Positions 29,530 through 41,800 are shown, counted from the stretch's first letter. The stretch: 64,000 bases of DNA from Clostridiales bacterium (GCA_015055615.1 SVHT01000001.1:248001-312000); one strand, 5' to 3'. A program made the numbers and translations. Notes: generated by a model not told the origin, from the sequence alone.

Positions 29530-32127
29530 TTAATTCTCCGTTTCTAATTTTTCTTTCAAATCCCCAAGCAGTAACAGCGCTTGCATCGGCGAAAGGGTGT
29601 TAATGTCAACGTCTGCAATCAGCGATTCGATTTCCGTCAGCTCCCTTTCCGTCTTTTCTTCTTCCACCGAGAGTTCTATCTGCATCTTTCCACGCGCAAT
29701 ATCACTCTTTTCGAGCGACCGCAAAATACCCTTTGCGCGCGTAGTAACTTCCTTGGGTACGCCAGCAAGCGACGCAACCTCAATACCAAAACTTCTATTG
29801 GCGCCCCCGCGCGCAATCTTGCGCAAGAATACGATAGAGCCCGCTATTTCTTTGACGGTAATTTTATAATTCTTCACACCGTCCAACGAGCTTTCCAGCT
29901 CCGTCAGCTCGTGATAATGGGTAGAAAATAACGTCTTCGCGCCCACCTTATTCACCAAAAACTCAATGACCGCCCACGCAATCGACAAACCGTCGTAGGT
30001 ACTCGTCCCACGCCCAACCTCGTCTAAAACAAGCAAGCTATCTTTCGTTGCGTGCAACAAAATCGTTGCGACCTCCGTCATTTCCACCATAAAGGTACTT
30101 TGGTCGAATATGAGATTATCGCTCGCCCCGACGCGAGTAAACACGCGGTCGGTAAGCGGAATTTCCGCCGCCTTTGCAGGCACGAACGAGCCGATATGCG
30201 CCATAATGACAATCAATGCAATTTGTCGCATATACGTACTCTTACCCGCCATATTCGGACCCGTAATAATCGCGCAACGATTGTCTGCGCCGTCCAAAAG
30301 GGTGTCGTTGGGCACAAAGCGCTCTTTGGAAATCGCCTCGACAACGGGGTGCCTGCCGTCCGTAATCGATAACGCAGCACCGCTATTTTGCATCTTCGGG
30401 CGCACGTAACGGCGGTCCTTTGCTACCGTCGCCAGCGCAACCAAGCAATCGAGCAACGCCAAAGACTGCGCTATTTTTTGTAGCTTTTCAAGATTTTCAA
30501 ACAAAATATCCGATATCTGTTTATAAATGCGCGCCTCTAATTTAAGCGCTTTTTCGCCTGCTGAAAAAATCTTTTCTTCCAATTCTTTCAGCTCTTCCGT
30601 AATATATCGTTCACCCGTCGTCAACGTCTGTCTGCGGATGTATTCTTCGGGAACTTTATCCTTAAAGGAATTGCTGACCTCGATATAATATCCAAAAACA
30701 CGGTTATTTCCCACCTTCAACGTGCGAATCCCCGTACGGTCGCGTTCGCGCTCTTCAATCCCCTTAATCACCGCCGTGCCGTTCTTTTGCAAAGCGCGAT
30801 ATTCGTCAAGCTCCGCATGGAACCCATCGCGAATATACCCGCCGTCCTTCATCAGCGCGGGCGGATTGGGATCGATTGCCGCCGTCAGTAAATCGGCAAG
30901 CTCCTTCATATCGGGAAGCCCGTTGATAATATCCGTAACCGCTTTTGAGGTAAATCCCGTCAATTGGAATTTTAACGAGGGCAACATAGAGAGCGACGTC
31001 GCCAAAGCAACGCAATCCTTCGGCATTAAATTCCCGTTGGAAATCTTACCCGAAAGACGTTCCACGTCCTTAATTTCGCGCAAGGTTTCTGCAACGCCAA
31101 CACGCGCCACGGACGAATTATAAAATTCTTCCACACCGTCTTGGCGATACGCAATCTCTTGAATATCTCGCAAGGGCGAAAGTACCATACGGTTGAGCAT
31201 ACGCGCACCCATGCCCGTCTTGGTCTTATCCAAAACCCACAAGAGCGAACCATATTTTTTATTTTCGGAATTATTGCGAACCAACTCTAAATTACGCACC
31301 GCCGTCGAATCCAACGTCATGCATTGGTCCAAATTGATAACTTTGAGAGAATTGATATTCGCCAAAGCATGCTTTTGCGTTTCACGCAAATATTCCACGA
31401 GCGCGCCCGCCGCCGCAATAATATTCTCTTTTGCCGCAACGCCGTACGCCGCAAGCGAGGTCGTATTGAACTGTTCGAGCAAATTCTTTTCCGCGTGCTT
31501 TACGTTAAAAGCCCAAGGTACGTAACAGGAAAAAGGCGGTAAAAGATTATGTTTGACTTCCTTTAAAGTTTTGCTTGCGAGTAGCATTTCTTCATTGCAG
31601 ACGATTTCCGCCACCGACATTTTGACAAGCTGCCCGACCGCGTCTTCCACCGCCGTTTCGCCCACAAACTCTTCCGCCAAAAATTCGCCCGTTGTGATAT
31701 CCGTCCAAGCAATCGCAACGCCGTCCGCGCCTTTAAAAAGGCAAGCGATATAATTGTTACGGCTCTCGTCCAGCATCTCGTCGTCAATCAGCGTACCCGC
31801 CGATACAATACGCACTACGTCGCGTTCCACAAGCCCTCTACCCGCCTCTTTGGGATCGGAAAGCTGATCGCAAATCGCCACCTTTTCGCCAAGCTCAACC
31901 AGCTTTGCAATGTACGTATCCGCCGCGTGGTACGGAATACCGCACATCGGCGCGCGTTCTTCAAGCCCGCAATCTCTGCCCGTAAGCGTTAAATCAAGGA
32001 GCTTGGACACCTTTACCGCATCGTCAAAAAACATCTCGTAAAAATCCCCGAGACGGTAAAATACCACGCAATCTTTATATTTATCTTTCATTGAAAGATA
32101 ATGTTGCATCATTTGTGAAAGTGCCAT
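29530..32127 (-). CDS. mutS: DNA mismatch repair protein MutS
   Basis: VVFYRLGDFYEMFFDDA, TGPNMAGKSTYMRQIALI, LDEVGRGTSTYDGLSIAWA. Confidence 0.97.
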   Translation of the reverse strand: MALSQMMQHYLSMKDKYKDCVVFYRLGDFYEMFFDDAVKVSKLLDLTLTGRDCGLEERAPMCGIPYHAADTYIAKLVELGEKVAICDQLSDPKEAGRGLVERDVVRIVSAGTLIDDEMLDESRNNYIACLFKGADGVAIAWTDITTGEFLAEEFVGETAVEDAVGQLVKMSVAEIVCNEEMLLASKTLKEVKHNLLPPFSCYVPWAFNVKHAEKNLLEQFNTTSLAAYGVAAKENIIAAAGALVEYLRETQKHALANINSLKVINLDQCMTLDSTAVRNLELVRNNSENKKYGSLLWVLDKTKTGMGARMLNRMVLSPLRDIQEIAYRQDGVEEFYNSSVARVGVAETLREIKDVERLSGKISNGNLMPKDCVALATSLSMLPSLKFQLTGFTSKAVTDIINGLPDMKELADLLTAAIDPNPPALMKDGGYIRDGFHAELDEYRALQKNGTAVIKGIEERERDRTGIRTLKVGNNRVFGYYIEVSNSFKDKVPEEYIRRQTLTTGERYITEELKELEEKIFSAGEKALKLEARIYKQISDILFENLEKLQKIAQSLALLDCLVALATVAKDRRYVRPKMQNSGAALSITDGRHPVVEAISKERFVPNDTLLDGADNRCAIITGPNMAGKSTYMRQIALIVIMAHIGSFVPAKAAEIPLTDRVFTRVGASDNLIFDQSTFMVEMTEVATILLHATKDSLLVLDEVGRGTSTYDGLSIAWAVIEFLVNKVGAKTLFSTHYHELTELESSLDGVKNYKITVKEIAGSIVFLRKIARGGANRSFGIEVASLAGVPKEVTTRAKGILRSLEKSDIARGKMQIELSVEEEKTERELTEIESLIADVDINTLSPMQALLLLGDLKEKLETEN

Positions 32128-32146
32128 ACTTTTGCCCTGCCTTTCT

Positions 32147-33469
32147 TTACCCTTTTACCATTTCGCCAAACAGCGAAATACCGTTCGCGCGTGTGATTTT
32201 CAGGGAAACAAACTCCCCAACCACGTTCTGTTCGCTTTCAAAATAACCCATACGGCCAAACTCGTCCCGACCCAAATACAAGCCTTTTTTCTCATCGAAA
32301 TCTTCGCAAAGTATCTCCACGGTCTTGCCGACGTATTTCTCTGATTTTTTACGCGTGAGCGAATTGACCAACTCAACCAACCGCATAATGCGATTTTTTT
32401 GTACGTCTTCGGGAATTTGATTGTCCATGGTCGCCGCTTTCGTCCCTTGCCTCGGCGAATATACAAAAGTAAACGCCGACGCGTAATCTACGGTTTTTAC
32501 CAAATCTTCCGTTTGCAGATAATCCTCTTCCGTTTCCCCAGGGAACCCGACGATAATGTCCGTCGTTACTTCTGCCTCGGGCAGGCGGGATTTTAGCATT
32601 TCTATCTCTGCCAAATATTTTTCACGGGTGTATCGGCGGTTCATCGCTTGCAAAACCGCGTTAGAGCCCGATTGCACGGGCAAATGCACAAGTCTGCATA
32701 TTTTGCGATGCTTTTCCATAACACGCACCACGTCCTCGTTAAAATCTTTCGGATGACTCGTCATAAAGCGCACACGGAATTTCCCCTCTATCGACGCCAC
32801 CGCGTCCAACAGCTCCGCAAAGCTCATACCCGTATCTCTGTCCGTGCCGTAGGAATTGACGTTTTGTCCAAGAAGGGTAATTTCACGATAACCCTCTGCA
32901 ACCAATTTTTTTACCTCGGCGAGAATATGTTCGGGTTTTCTAGAACGCTCTCTGCCTCGTACGTAGGGCACGATGCAATAGGAACAAAAATTATTGCAAC
33001 CGTACATGATATTCACCCACGCGTTGGGATAGCTCGTACGGTACGCATCGTCCGTTTCCACGATTTCCCCTTCCGTTTCGCGTATCTCGATGACCTTCTT
33101 TTTCTGCGCGCGTTTGCGCAAAATCAAATCGCCAAGCGTTTCCAAATTCAACGCCCCGAACATAATATCGATAAAGGGAAATTTCTTTTTTAAAACGTCC
33201 GTTTTTCCCTTTTCCTGCGTCATACAACCGCCAACGGCAATGAGGAGCTCGGGTTTTTGCTTTTTCAATTTCTTTAACGCGCCGATATTGCCAAAAGCGT
33301 GGTTTTCGGCGTTTTCACGGATACAGCAGGTATTGAAAACGATAATATCCGCCTCTTCAATGGGCGTTTCCTTTTCATACCCGATACGACGCAGTATCCC
33401 CGCAATCTTTTCCGATTCGTGCACGTTCATTTGACAACCGTACGTTACGATGTGATAATTACCCGACAT
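32147..33469 (-). CDS. miaB: tRNA-2-methylthio-N6-dimethylallyladenosine synthase
   Basis: YGCQMNVHESEKIAGIL, YGCNNFCSYCIVPYVRGRERSR, TRAM C-terminus; start at MSGNYHIVTYGCQMN. Confidence 0.95.
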   Translation of the reverse strand: MSGNYHIVTYGCQMNVHESEKIAGILRRIGYEKETPIEEADIIVFNTCCIRENAENHAFGNIGALKKLKKQKPELLIAVGGCMTQEKGKTDVLKKKFPFIDIMFGALNLETLGDLILRKRAQKKKVIEIRETEGEIVETDDAYRTSYPNAWVNIMYGCNNFCSYCIVPYVRGRERSRKPEHILAEVKKLVAEGYREITLLGQNVNSYGTDRDTGMSFAELLDAVASIEGKFRVRFMTSHPKDFNEDVVRVMEKHRKICRLVHLPVQSGSNAVLQAMNRRYTREKYLAEIEMLKSRLPEAEVTTDIIVGFPGETEEDYLQTEDLVKTVDYASAFTFVYSPRQGTKAATMDNQIPEDVQKNRIMRLVELVNSLTRKKSEKYVGKTVEILCEDFDEKKGLYLGRDEFGRMGYFESEQNVVGEFVSLKITRANGISLFGEMVKG

Positions 33470-33640
33470 ACTTTTCACTTCTCTTCCTTTTTCGCTACGC
33501 GAAAAGATACACGTATTTTCTCCATTATACACTTTTTTTTGAAATTTATCAACTCTTTGCGAGCACACGCGCGCGATTTAGCCAATATTTATGATAAAAT
33601 TTTACGATAAAAACGCCAGCGATTACCCATACTGCAGACA

Positions 33641-35881
33641 ATGAAAATTATCAGAAACCTTTTATGGATCGGCTTTTTAATTTTTATACTCTCGATATTA
33701 TTTGCGCTCGGGTATTACGTCACCGTCACGAAAAACGTTGCCCTTAACCCACAAAAACTCGTTCTCAACGAACAAAACGTTGTTGTTTACGACGAAAACG
33801 GCGAGCCAATCAAAGGCGTTTCCGCCCTTTTGCATGCCCAAACGGTTGCCATTGAAGAGATTCCGCAACACGTGAAGGACGCTTTCGTTTGCACCGAAGA
33901 CAAACGATTTTATCAGCACGGCGGGTGCGACGTTCTGCGCATTGGAAGAGCCGTTTTAAACAACCTCAAATCGAGAAGTTTTAAAGAGGGCGCGTCCACC
34001 ATTTCGCAACAGCTTATCAAAAACACCCATCTGAGCCAAGAAAAAACGTTGAAACGGAAATTGCAAGAATGGAAACTGACAAGACAATTAGAAAAACGCT
34101 ACGAAAAGGACGAGATTTTAGAAAAATACCTCAACACGATTTATTTTGGGCACAACTGTTTCGGTATTGTGTCTGCCTCTGATTTCTATTTTCAAAAAAC
34201 GCCGAGCGAGCTTTCTCTATCCGAAGGCGCTATTTTAGCGGGATTGGTAAAATCCCCCAATAATTACTCCCCCTTTAAAAACCCCGAACGCTGTCTATCA
34301 CGCAAGAAAAGCGTTCTTTCCCTAATGCTGAAAAACGGAAAAATTACCGATAAACAACAGCAAACCGCCGTAGAAGAGCCTTTGCCCGACAACAATTCCT
34401 CCGCCATCGCCAAGGGATTTTTGCATTTTGTTTTCGATGAGTTGACCGATCTTTCCGAAAAATATCACTTTACCGTCGGCGGCAACGTCGAGATTGCAAC
34501 AAATCTTGACCAAGCTTTGCAAAGCGAATTGGAAGAATTGGCGAAAAATATCACGGAAACAGACAAAAATATCCTTATTTTGGACAATGAAAGCCACCTT
34601 TTTAAGGCTTGCGTTTCTTCCGTTGGCGACATCAAGCGCTTGCCTGGCTCCTTAATAAAGCCTTTGCTTGTTTACGCGCCAGCTTTGGAAGAAAATATAC
34701 TTTCCCCCGCAACGCCGATTTTGGACGAAAAAATCAATTACGGCGGATATGCGCCCGAAAATTACGGCGGAGTGTATCACGGTTACGTCAGCATGCGAGA
34801 GGCCGTGGAAAAGAGCTTAAACGTGCCCGCGGTAAAAACCTTGGAAAGCGTAGGCGTCGAACAAGCCGTTCAATATATCAGCCGTATGAATTTGCCGATT
34901 GAGCGTAGCGATTATTCGCTTGCGCTGGCGCTCGGCGGCATGCAAAACGGATTTCGTTTATCTGACATCACGGCGGCATATTCTACGTTAGCAAACGGCG
35001 GTGTATTTCAGCCTTGCGGTTTTATAGCAAGCGTCAAAATCGACGGTGTAACCGTCTACGCAAAACCCGAAAACAAAACGCAGATTTTTTCAGAAGAAAC
35101 CGCATACCTAATGAGCGACGTTTTGCGGACTACGGCAAAGAACGGCACAGCCAAAAAATTGCGTTCTCTTCCCTATGACGTCGCCGCAAAAACGGGCACG
35201 GTCGGTACAGCAAACGGAAACACGGATGCGTACGCCCTGTCCTATACGAATAACGAAGTAGTATCCGTATGGTTGGGCAACGCCGACAACCGCAAAATCG
35301 AACACACGGGCGGCGGATTGCCGTGTTCAATACTCTTAAAGATAAACGAATATTTATGCAATCAAATCACCTCTGAGAATTCCCCTCAGCCACAATTTTG
35401 CAAACCTGAGAGTATCGTGGAAATCGCCTTGGATAAAGTAGCGTACCAAAACAGCCATAGCCTATCCCTTGCTGATGACATTGCGCCCCCGTCTTATCAG
35501 TTTAAGGAATTATTCAGACAGAACGCAATTCCTTTAAATAAAAGCACTTCTTTTTCTAATCCGTCAATTATTCCGCCGAACATTAAAATAGAAAACGACG
35601 AAGTAAAAATCGTATTTAATGATAATTCGCCTCGCTATTACACCTATAAAATCGAGCGTTATGACGGCGAAAAGAAGACTATTTTATACGATGGAGGATA
35701 TTTAAACGAATTCAAAGACGATACAATTAAAATGCATAAACGGTATATTTATACCGTAACACCCGCCTATCAAGAACACGTTGGCGCGCCGATAATACTT
35801 CCTTCTGTCTGCGCACAAAACAACAAAAATCAGGACGAGCAAAACAAGGAAATTCTAACAAAAAATTGGTGGGAATATTAA
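33641..35881 (+). CDS. Class A penicillin-binding protein (transglycosylase/transpeptidase)
   Basis: FVCTEDKRFYQHGGCD, EGASTISQQLIKNTHLS, EKSLNVPAVKTLE, KTGTVGTANGNTDAY. Confidence 0.92.
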   Translation: MKIIRNLLWIGFLIFILSILFALGYYVTVTKNVALNPQKLVLNEQNVVVYDENGEPIKGVSALLHAQTVAIEEIPQHVKDAFVCTEDKRFYQHGGCDVLRIGRAVLNNLKSRSFKEGASTISQQLIKNTHLSQEKTLKRKLQEWKLTRQLEKRYEKDEILEKYLNTIYFGHNCFGIVSASDFYFQKTPSELSLSEGAILAGLVKSPNNYSPFKNPERCLSRKKSVLSLMLKNGKITDKQQQTAVEEPLPDNNSSAIAKGFLHFVFDELTDLSEKYHFTVGGNVEIATNLDQALQSELEELAKNITETDKNILILDNESHLFKACVSSVGDIKRLPGSLIKPLLVYAPALEENILSPATPILDEKINYGGYAPENYGGVYHGYVSMREAVEKSLNVPAVKTLESVGVEQAVQYISRMNLPIERSDYSLALALGGMQNGFRLSDITAAYSTLANGGVFQPCGFIASVKIDGVTVYAKPENKTQIFSEETAYLMSDVLRTTAKNGTAKKLRSLPYDVAAKTGTVGTANGNTDAYALSYTNNEVVSVWLGNADNRKIEHTGGGLPCSILLKINEYLCNQITSENSPQPQFCKPESIVEIALDKVAYQNSHSLSLADDIAPPSYQFKELFRQNAIPLNKSTSFSNPSIIPPNIKIENDEVKIVFNDNSPRYYTYKIERYDGEKKTILYDGGYLNEFKDDTIKMHKRYIYTVTPAYQEHVGAPIILPSVCAQNNKNQDEQNKEILTKNWWEY

Positions 35882-35885
35882 AAAA

Positions 35886-35918
35886 ACGCACCCGTCGGAA
35901 ACGAGCCGACGGGTGCAA
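35886..35918 (-). terminator. Terminator downstream of thiI
   Basis: GCACCCGTCGG-AAACGAG-CCGACGGGTGC, T-run on minus side. Confidence 0.75.
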
Positions 35919-35933
35919 ATACTTTCGCATTAT

Positions 35934-37094
35934 TTATTCAATATCAATCACTTCCAAACTGTCCATCGCCGTTGCTAACAAGCCCTCCATATCCAGCTTG
36001 CTCTCTTCTTTAAGCACGTCTTCTATCTTCGGTCTTGTAACGGGAAAATCGGGCAAAAACACCGTACAGCAATCTTCATACGGTAAAATCGACGTATCGT
36101 ACGAGCCGATTTTTACCGAACGGTCAATGATTTCGTTTTTATCAAAACCGATTAGCGGACGGAGCACGGGCAACGTTTCTACCACCGAATTGGACGAGGT
36201 AACCCCCTCAATCGTTTGGCTGGCAACTTGTCCCAAGCTTTCCCCTGTAATTAAGCATTGCGCGCCGATTTTTTTCGCGTGTCTTTCCGCCAATCGATAC
36301 ATAAAACGGCGCAACAGCGTAATCATATACGGCGATTTACAATGCTCGTGAATTGCCTCTTGCACGTCCGTAACCTTGATAGAATACAAACGCTTTACCC
36401 CCGTATATTGCGAGAGTATATTGGCAAGCTCGACCACCTTTTCCTTTGCCTGCATATTGGTATACGGATAGCTGTGGAAATGCAAACACTCGACAACCAT
36501 ACCGCGTTTTGCCATCATGTGCCCCGCAACCGGGCTGTCAATACCGCCTGAAAGTAACAAAAGCCCCTTCCCCGCCGTACCTACGGGCATACCGTTTGCA
36601 CCCTCGATAAAATCCCCGAACACAAGCGCGCGTCCAAAATCGCGGATATCTACACGGACGGTAAAGGACGGATTGTGTACGTCCACCGAAAGCTTTCCTT
36701 TCGTATAATCCAAAATCATACCGCCAAGCTCACGGCTGATTTCCACGGACGTCATCGGATATTTTTTATTACCGCGGTGGGATTCCACCTTGAACGTTCC
36801 GCTGGGTTTCAAAAGCAGTTTCGCAGCCTCGAAAATCGAATCCAAATCGGAATCAGTTTCATAGGCAACGCTGATCGTATGCACGCCGAAAACCTTTTTT
36901 AAACGGTCCAAAACTTCTTCCGTTTCCTCTTCCGCAAAGTCTTCGATTAAATATCGACCGCTCTGTTTTACAAATTTATATGAAATGCCTTTCAAGGATT
37001 TTTGCAAATTACTCTCAAACTTACCCTCGAAAAAGCCTCTGTTTTTACCCTTTAAAAACAGCTCCGCATATCGAATAATGATTACTCTTTTCAT
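35934..37094 (-). CDS. thiI: tRNA 4-thiouridine sulfurtransferase / thiamine biosynthesis
   Basis: RYAELFLKGKNRGFFEGKF, LLLSGGIDSPVAGHMMAKRG, YEDCCTVFLPDFPVTRP. Confidence 0.95.
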   Translation of the reverse strand: MKRVIIIRYAELFLKGKNRGFFEGKFESNLQKSLKGISYKFVKQSGRYLIEDFAEEETEEVLDRLKKVFGVHTISVAYETDSDLDSIFEAAKLLLKPSGTFKVESHRGNKKYPMTSVEISRELGGMILDYTKGKLSVDVHNPSFTVRVDIRDFGRALVFGDFIEGANGMPVGTAGKGLLLLSGGIDSPVAGHMMAKRGMVVECLHFHSYPYTNMQAKEKVVELANILSQYTGVKRLYSIKVTDVQEAIHEHCKSPYMITLLRRFMYRLAERHAKKIGAQCLITGESLGQVASQTIEGVTSSNSVVETLPVLRPLIGFDKNEIIDRSVKIGSYDTSILPYEDCCTVFLPDFPVTRPKIEDVLKEESKLDMEGLLATAMDSLEVIDIE

Positions 37095-37106
37095 TTTAAT
37101 TTTTCC

Positions 37107-38237
37107 TTATTTCATACGTTTTTTGAGATCCAATCCAATCTCGTTCAAAATCCGCGCCGCGCGCTCCACGTCTTCTTCCGTCGTTTCGGGCGAAAAGCTG
37201 AGTCTCAACACACCGTCCGCAGTCTTTTCATCGTACCCGCAAGCCAAAACCACTTTGCTGTAACGGTTTTTTGCGTTCGACGAACAAGCTGAACCCGTCC
37301 CGACAATCAAACCTTTATCATCTGCCATGTGGAGCAAAATTTCACCGCGCAAGCCTTGCGCCGAAACGCTAAGTATGTACGGCGTACCGTTTTCTGCCGA
37401 AAGGCGAATATACACTTCCTTGTCAAGCAATTCCCACAGCCGTTCACGATAGTCCGTTAAACGGGCATAATCTTCTTTTATCGTCGCAAATTTTTCTTCC
37501 GCCGCGTAGACAAACTGCATAATACCAAAGGTGTTTTCCGTACCGCTACGCCGACCGCTTTCTTGTCCACCGCCAATCAAATAAGCGGGCAATACTAACG
37601 ATTTTCGCTTTATCAGCGCGCCAACACCTTTTAAACCACCGATTTTGTGCGCGCTAATCGAATACAAATCTACTTCTTTTGCAAGCTTAAACGGCAATTT
37701 TCCGTACGCCTGCACGCCGTCGCTGTGAAAAATCACGCGCGGATTTTTCTCTTTGACGAGTTTTGCAATTTTATTGATATCGTTGATCGCGCCGATTTCA
37801 TTGTTGACGTGCATTACCGACACAAAAGACGTTTTTTCGTCCACAAGCGCAAGCAGTTTTTCGACGTTCACACTACCGTCTTTGTTGAGTGGAGCAAAAC
37901 GAGGCTCCGCAATCCCACGCGTTTTCAATTCGTGAAAAGCTACTGAAACAGCCGAGTGTTCCCCCGCCGTCGTAACGGCGTTTCCTCGACGCGCAAAGGA
38001 AAAGATTGCCTGATTGTCCGATTCCGTACCGCACGAAGTAAAGACAAGCTCAAACGCTGATTCGTCCGCAACCCTAGAAAGCAAAACGGAGCGCGCCTTT
38101 TTCAGCTCGCCCTGCATTGCAAACCCCTCCTTATACAAGGCGGAGGGGTTATAAAATTTTTCCGTCACGTACGCCGTAGCGCGATCAAACGCCCCTTTGT
38201 TGGGCTTTGTCGTTGCGGCATTGTCCAAATAAATCAT
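37107..38237 (-). CDS. Cysteine desulfurase
   Basis: MIYLDNAATTKPNKGAFD, SAHKIGGLKGVGALIKRK, GTGSACSS. Confidence 0.94.
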   Translation of the reverse strand: MIYLDNAATTKPNKGAFDRATAYVTEKFYNPSALYKEGFAMQGELKKARSVLLSRVADESAFELVFTSCGTESDNQAIFSFARRGNAVTTAGEHSAVSVAFHELKTRGIAEPRFAPLNKDGSVNVEKLLALVDEKTSFVSVMHVNNEIGAINDINKIAKLVKEKNPRVIFHSDGVQAYGKLPFKLAKEVDLYSISAHKIGGLKGVGALIKRKSLVLPAYLIGGGQESGRRSGTENTFGIMQFVYAAEEKFATIKEDYARLTDYRERLWELLDKEVYIRLSAENGTPYILSVSAQGLRGEILLHMADDKGLIVGTGSACSSNAKNRYSKVVLACGYDEKTADGVLRLSFSPETTEEDVERAARILNEIGLDLKKRMK

Positions 38238-38854
38238 TTCTGTTTCTTGTCCTGCATTACGTAATCGCGATCGAGCGCCGTGCGTTTTGCAAACTTCATA
38301 ATATTCATAAGCAACGCTTCTCGGCACTCCAAAACAAACAATTTCTTGCCGTCGTAATTCGCAAGAATATACATAAAAAACTTACCTTCTTCCGCCTCAA
38401 CGTTGGACGTGCAGAAAACCTTTTTCGCCGTAGGATCTGCGTGAAAACGATCAAAAGACGGACTTTCCACGTCGCCGATTTGTATGATATCTTCCACGTC
38501 GAATTTTGCCACCAAACGACGGCGGTTGATATTGATAACCTTTGCAATGCGCAACTCACCCGAAATAAACGAATAATCGTAGCTGACGTTGCTGCGCGCT
38601 CTCAATCGGTTAAAAACAAACCAAAACCCCGCAAACATCAACGCAAACGAAATCGTCATGATAAAACCGCCCCATCCATTGCTGACCGGGACAAAGGAAA
38701 CTGCAAAAATCACAACGGCAATCGCCACAGCCAAACAGGCGTACGAACAGTAGCTTAAAATTTTATATTTCCGCGCACCGCCCTTCGCGTTTCTTGCTAT
38801 TGAGCTTTCCTCGTAAAAAGCTTCCATTTTTTCTCTCCTGTTGTATGTTATCAA
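38234..38854 (-). CDS. Hypothetical membrane protein (two TM)
   Basis: 206 aa, two hydrophobic segments, conserved-looking C-terminal domain; overlaps start of the desulfurase gene. Confidence 0.7.
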   Translation of the reverse strand: MITYNRREKMEAFYEESSIARNAKGGARKYKILSYCSYACLAVAIAVVIFAVSFVPVSNGWGGFIMTISFALMFAGFWFVFNRLRARSNVSYDYSFISGELRIAKVININRRRLVAKFDVEDIIQIGDVESPSFDRFHADPTAKKVFCTSNVEAEEGKFFMYILANYDGKKLFVLECREALLMNIMKFAKRTALDRDYVMQDKKQK

Positions 38855-38865
38855 AGAACACTTCG

Positions 38866-41800
38866 TTAGATTTCAAGCGTGCCTTCGTATACCGTCTTAA
38901 CGTTGCCCATCAATTCTACGTCGCCGTCGGAATGATAGTTTACCGTCAAGTCACCACCGCGAAGTTTTACCGTGACGTTGGTATCCTTTTCGCAATATCC
39001 CGCCAAAACCGCCGCAACAACCGCCGCGCACGCGCCCGTACCGCAAGCCCACGTTTCACCGCTACCACGCTCCCAAACACGCATTTTTATCGTAACCTTG
39101 TTGACGATACGGATAAATTCGGTATTGATACCCTCGGGGAAATATTTACTCGTTTCAAACAGCGGGCCAACCTTCTTTACGTTGATTGCGTCTACCTTAT
39201 CGCAGAACACAACGCAGTGCGGATTACCAACGTTGACAAGGGTTACGTCGTAGTCCTTACCGCCAATCGCCACCTTTTTACCCACGATTTGTTCTTCATC
39301 CCAAACGCAAGGAATATTCTTGCCCGCAAGCTCCGCCTTGCCAAGATTTACACTCGCCGTGTTTACCTTACCGCTAAACGAATACACCTTTACGTCGTAA
39401 ACGCCTTTCATCATCTCTATTTTCAGCTCCGTTTTGCGAACGATACCCTTTTCATAGAGATATTTTGCTACGCAACGGATTGCGTTACCGCCCGTAGGCG
39501 CTTCCTTGCCGTCTGCGTTGAAAATACGGATTTTAGCGTCTGCAACGTCGGAGTTTTCAATTAAAACGATACCGTCGCCACCAATTCCGTAATGGGGTTG
39601 CACGTAGTTTACTGCAATCGATTCGGGGCAAGTGATTTTGCCGTCGCGGTTATCGAACACGATATAATCGTTACCGCAAGATTGCATTTTCGTGAAGTTC
39701 AACTTCAATTTTTCCGAACGCAAAGCGTTGATATCAACGAGTTCGGTATTATCCTCAGTAAAACGACTAGCAATAATATCAGCAAGCGCGTTTGCCGTAT
39801 CCAAGGACGTGAGCACCGTAATACCGAGCAGAATCGCATGGTGATGCAAACGGATAAAGTCGTTGATGGATTCCATATCCGTCTTACCCGTATACACGAT
39901 ATAGTCAATCTTGCCCTCGTCCATTAATTTGATAACCGTATCGGTCGCGGACAGTCTTTCCACGACTTGACAATCAAAACCAAGGTCGTTGATAACCTTC
40001 GCCGTACCTTTGGTTGCGTACATCGTACAGCCAAGGTCGCCGAATTTCTTAGCAATCGTCAAAACGTCAAGCTTGTCCTGATCGTTTACCGTCATATATA
40101 CGCCGACAGGTTTGTCTTCAGAAGGATGACACATTTTAAAGCCCGCCGAAACAAGACCCTTGAACATCGCCTCTTCAATCGTTTTACCGATACCCAAAAC
40201 TTCGCCCGTCGATTTCATTTGAGGTCCAAGCTGCGAGTTTACGTCATTGAGCTTTTCAAAGCTGAAAACGGGAACTTTTACCGCAACGTACGGCGAGGAC
40301 GGGTAAAGCCCCGTGCCATAACGCAATTTTTTCAGTTTTGCACCAACGATAATCTTGGTTGCAAGCTCTACCATCGGCACGCCCGTTACCTTGGAAATGT
40401 ACGGAACGGTACGCGACGCGCGAGGGTTTACCTCGATGACGTACAACTGTCCGCGATAGATAAGATATTGGATATTGATAAGACCTTTCGTCTTTAATTC
40501 GAGCGCCAACTGTGTGGAAACCTCGATAATTCTTTCCAGCATCGTATCTTCAAGGTTATACGGCGGGTACACGGCAATAGAGTCACCCGAGTGAATACCC
40601 GTACGTTCGATATGCTGCATAATACCGGGAATCAATACGTCCGTACCGTCGGAGATTGCGTCTACTTCGAGCTCCGTACCCATCAAATATTTATCACAAA
40701 GCACGGGGTTCTCGATACCCTGCGCCAAAATAACGTCCATATATCTGCAAACGTCTTCCTGCGTAAACGCAATCGTCATGTTTTGACCGCCGATTACGTA
40801 CGAAGGACGGAGCAATACGGGATATTCGAGTTTTTCCGCCGCCGCAAGCGCTTCCTCTTTCGTCATTACGGTGATCGCCTTCGGACGAGGAATAGAATAT
40901 TTTTCAAGCAACGCCTCAAAGCGTTCTCTATCTTCCGCTCTGTCAACGCTGTCCGCGCTCGTACCCAAGATGCGGATACCGTGCGTATCAAAATACGAAC
41001 AAAGATTGATTGCCGTTTGACCGCCGAACGTGATAATTACGCCGTAAGGTTTTTCTACGTCCAACACGTGCTGAACGTCTTCGGGGGTCAGCGGTTCAAA
41101 ATACAGTCTGTCCGCCGTATCAAAGTCGGTGGAAACCGTTTCGGGATTGTTGTTGATAATAACGACTTCGTAGCCAAGCTCTTTGAGCGTCCATACGCAA
41201 TGTACGGAAGAATAGTCAAATTCGATACCTTGACCGATACGGATAGGTCCCGAGCCGATTACGACGATACGCTTTTTCTTCGCTTTGTCCACGAAAGGCT
41301 TTGCCTCGTCGTGCGCATGCGGGTCGAACGTCGAATAGAAATAGGGCGTTTTTGCGGGGAATTCCGCCGCGCAGGTATCTACCATTTTGTAGGCAACTTT
41401 CTTGCGATAAGGCACCTTTTGACCGCTCAGCGCCGCAATATCCTTGTCGAGATAACCAAGGCGTTTACCCTCGTCGTACAATGCTCTCGTCAGCTTTTCA
41501 CCGCTTGCAAGACGCTCTTCGTAACGGATAAGGTTCATAAACTTATTCAAGAACCATCTGTCGATTTTCGTGATATTGAACACTTCGTCCACGCTTACGC
41601 CCTTTTTGAGCGCCGCGTATACAACAAAAATTCTCTCGTCCGTCTTTTCGGGCAATTTTGCAATCAACTCTTCTTTCGTCGAGTGCAAGAATTTCTTATA
41701 ATTAAAGGTACTGCACGAAATTTCCGCACCGCGCACCGCTTTCATCATCGCCATTTCAAACGACGTACCAATGGACATAACTTCGCCCGTCGCTTTCATA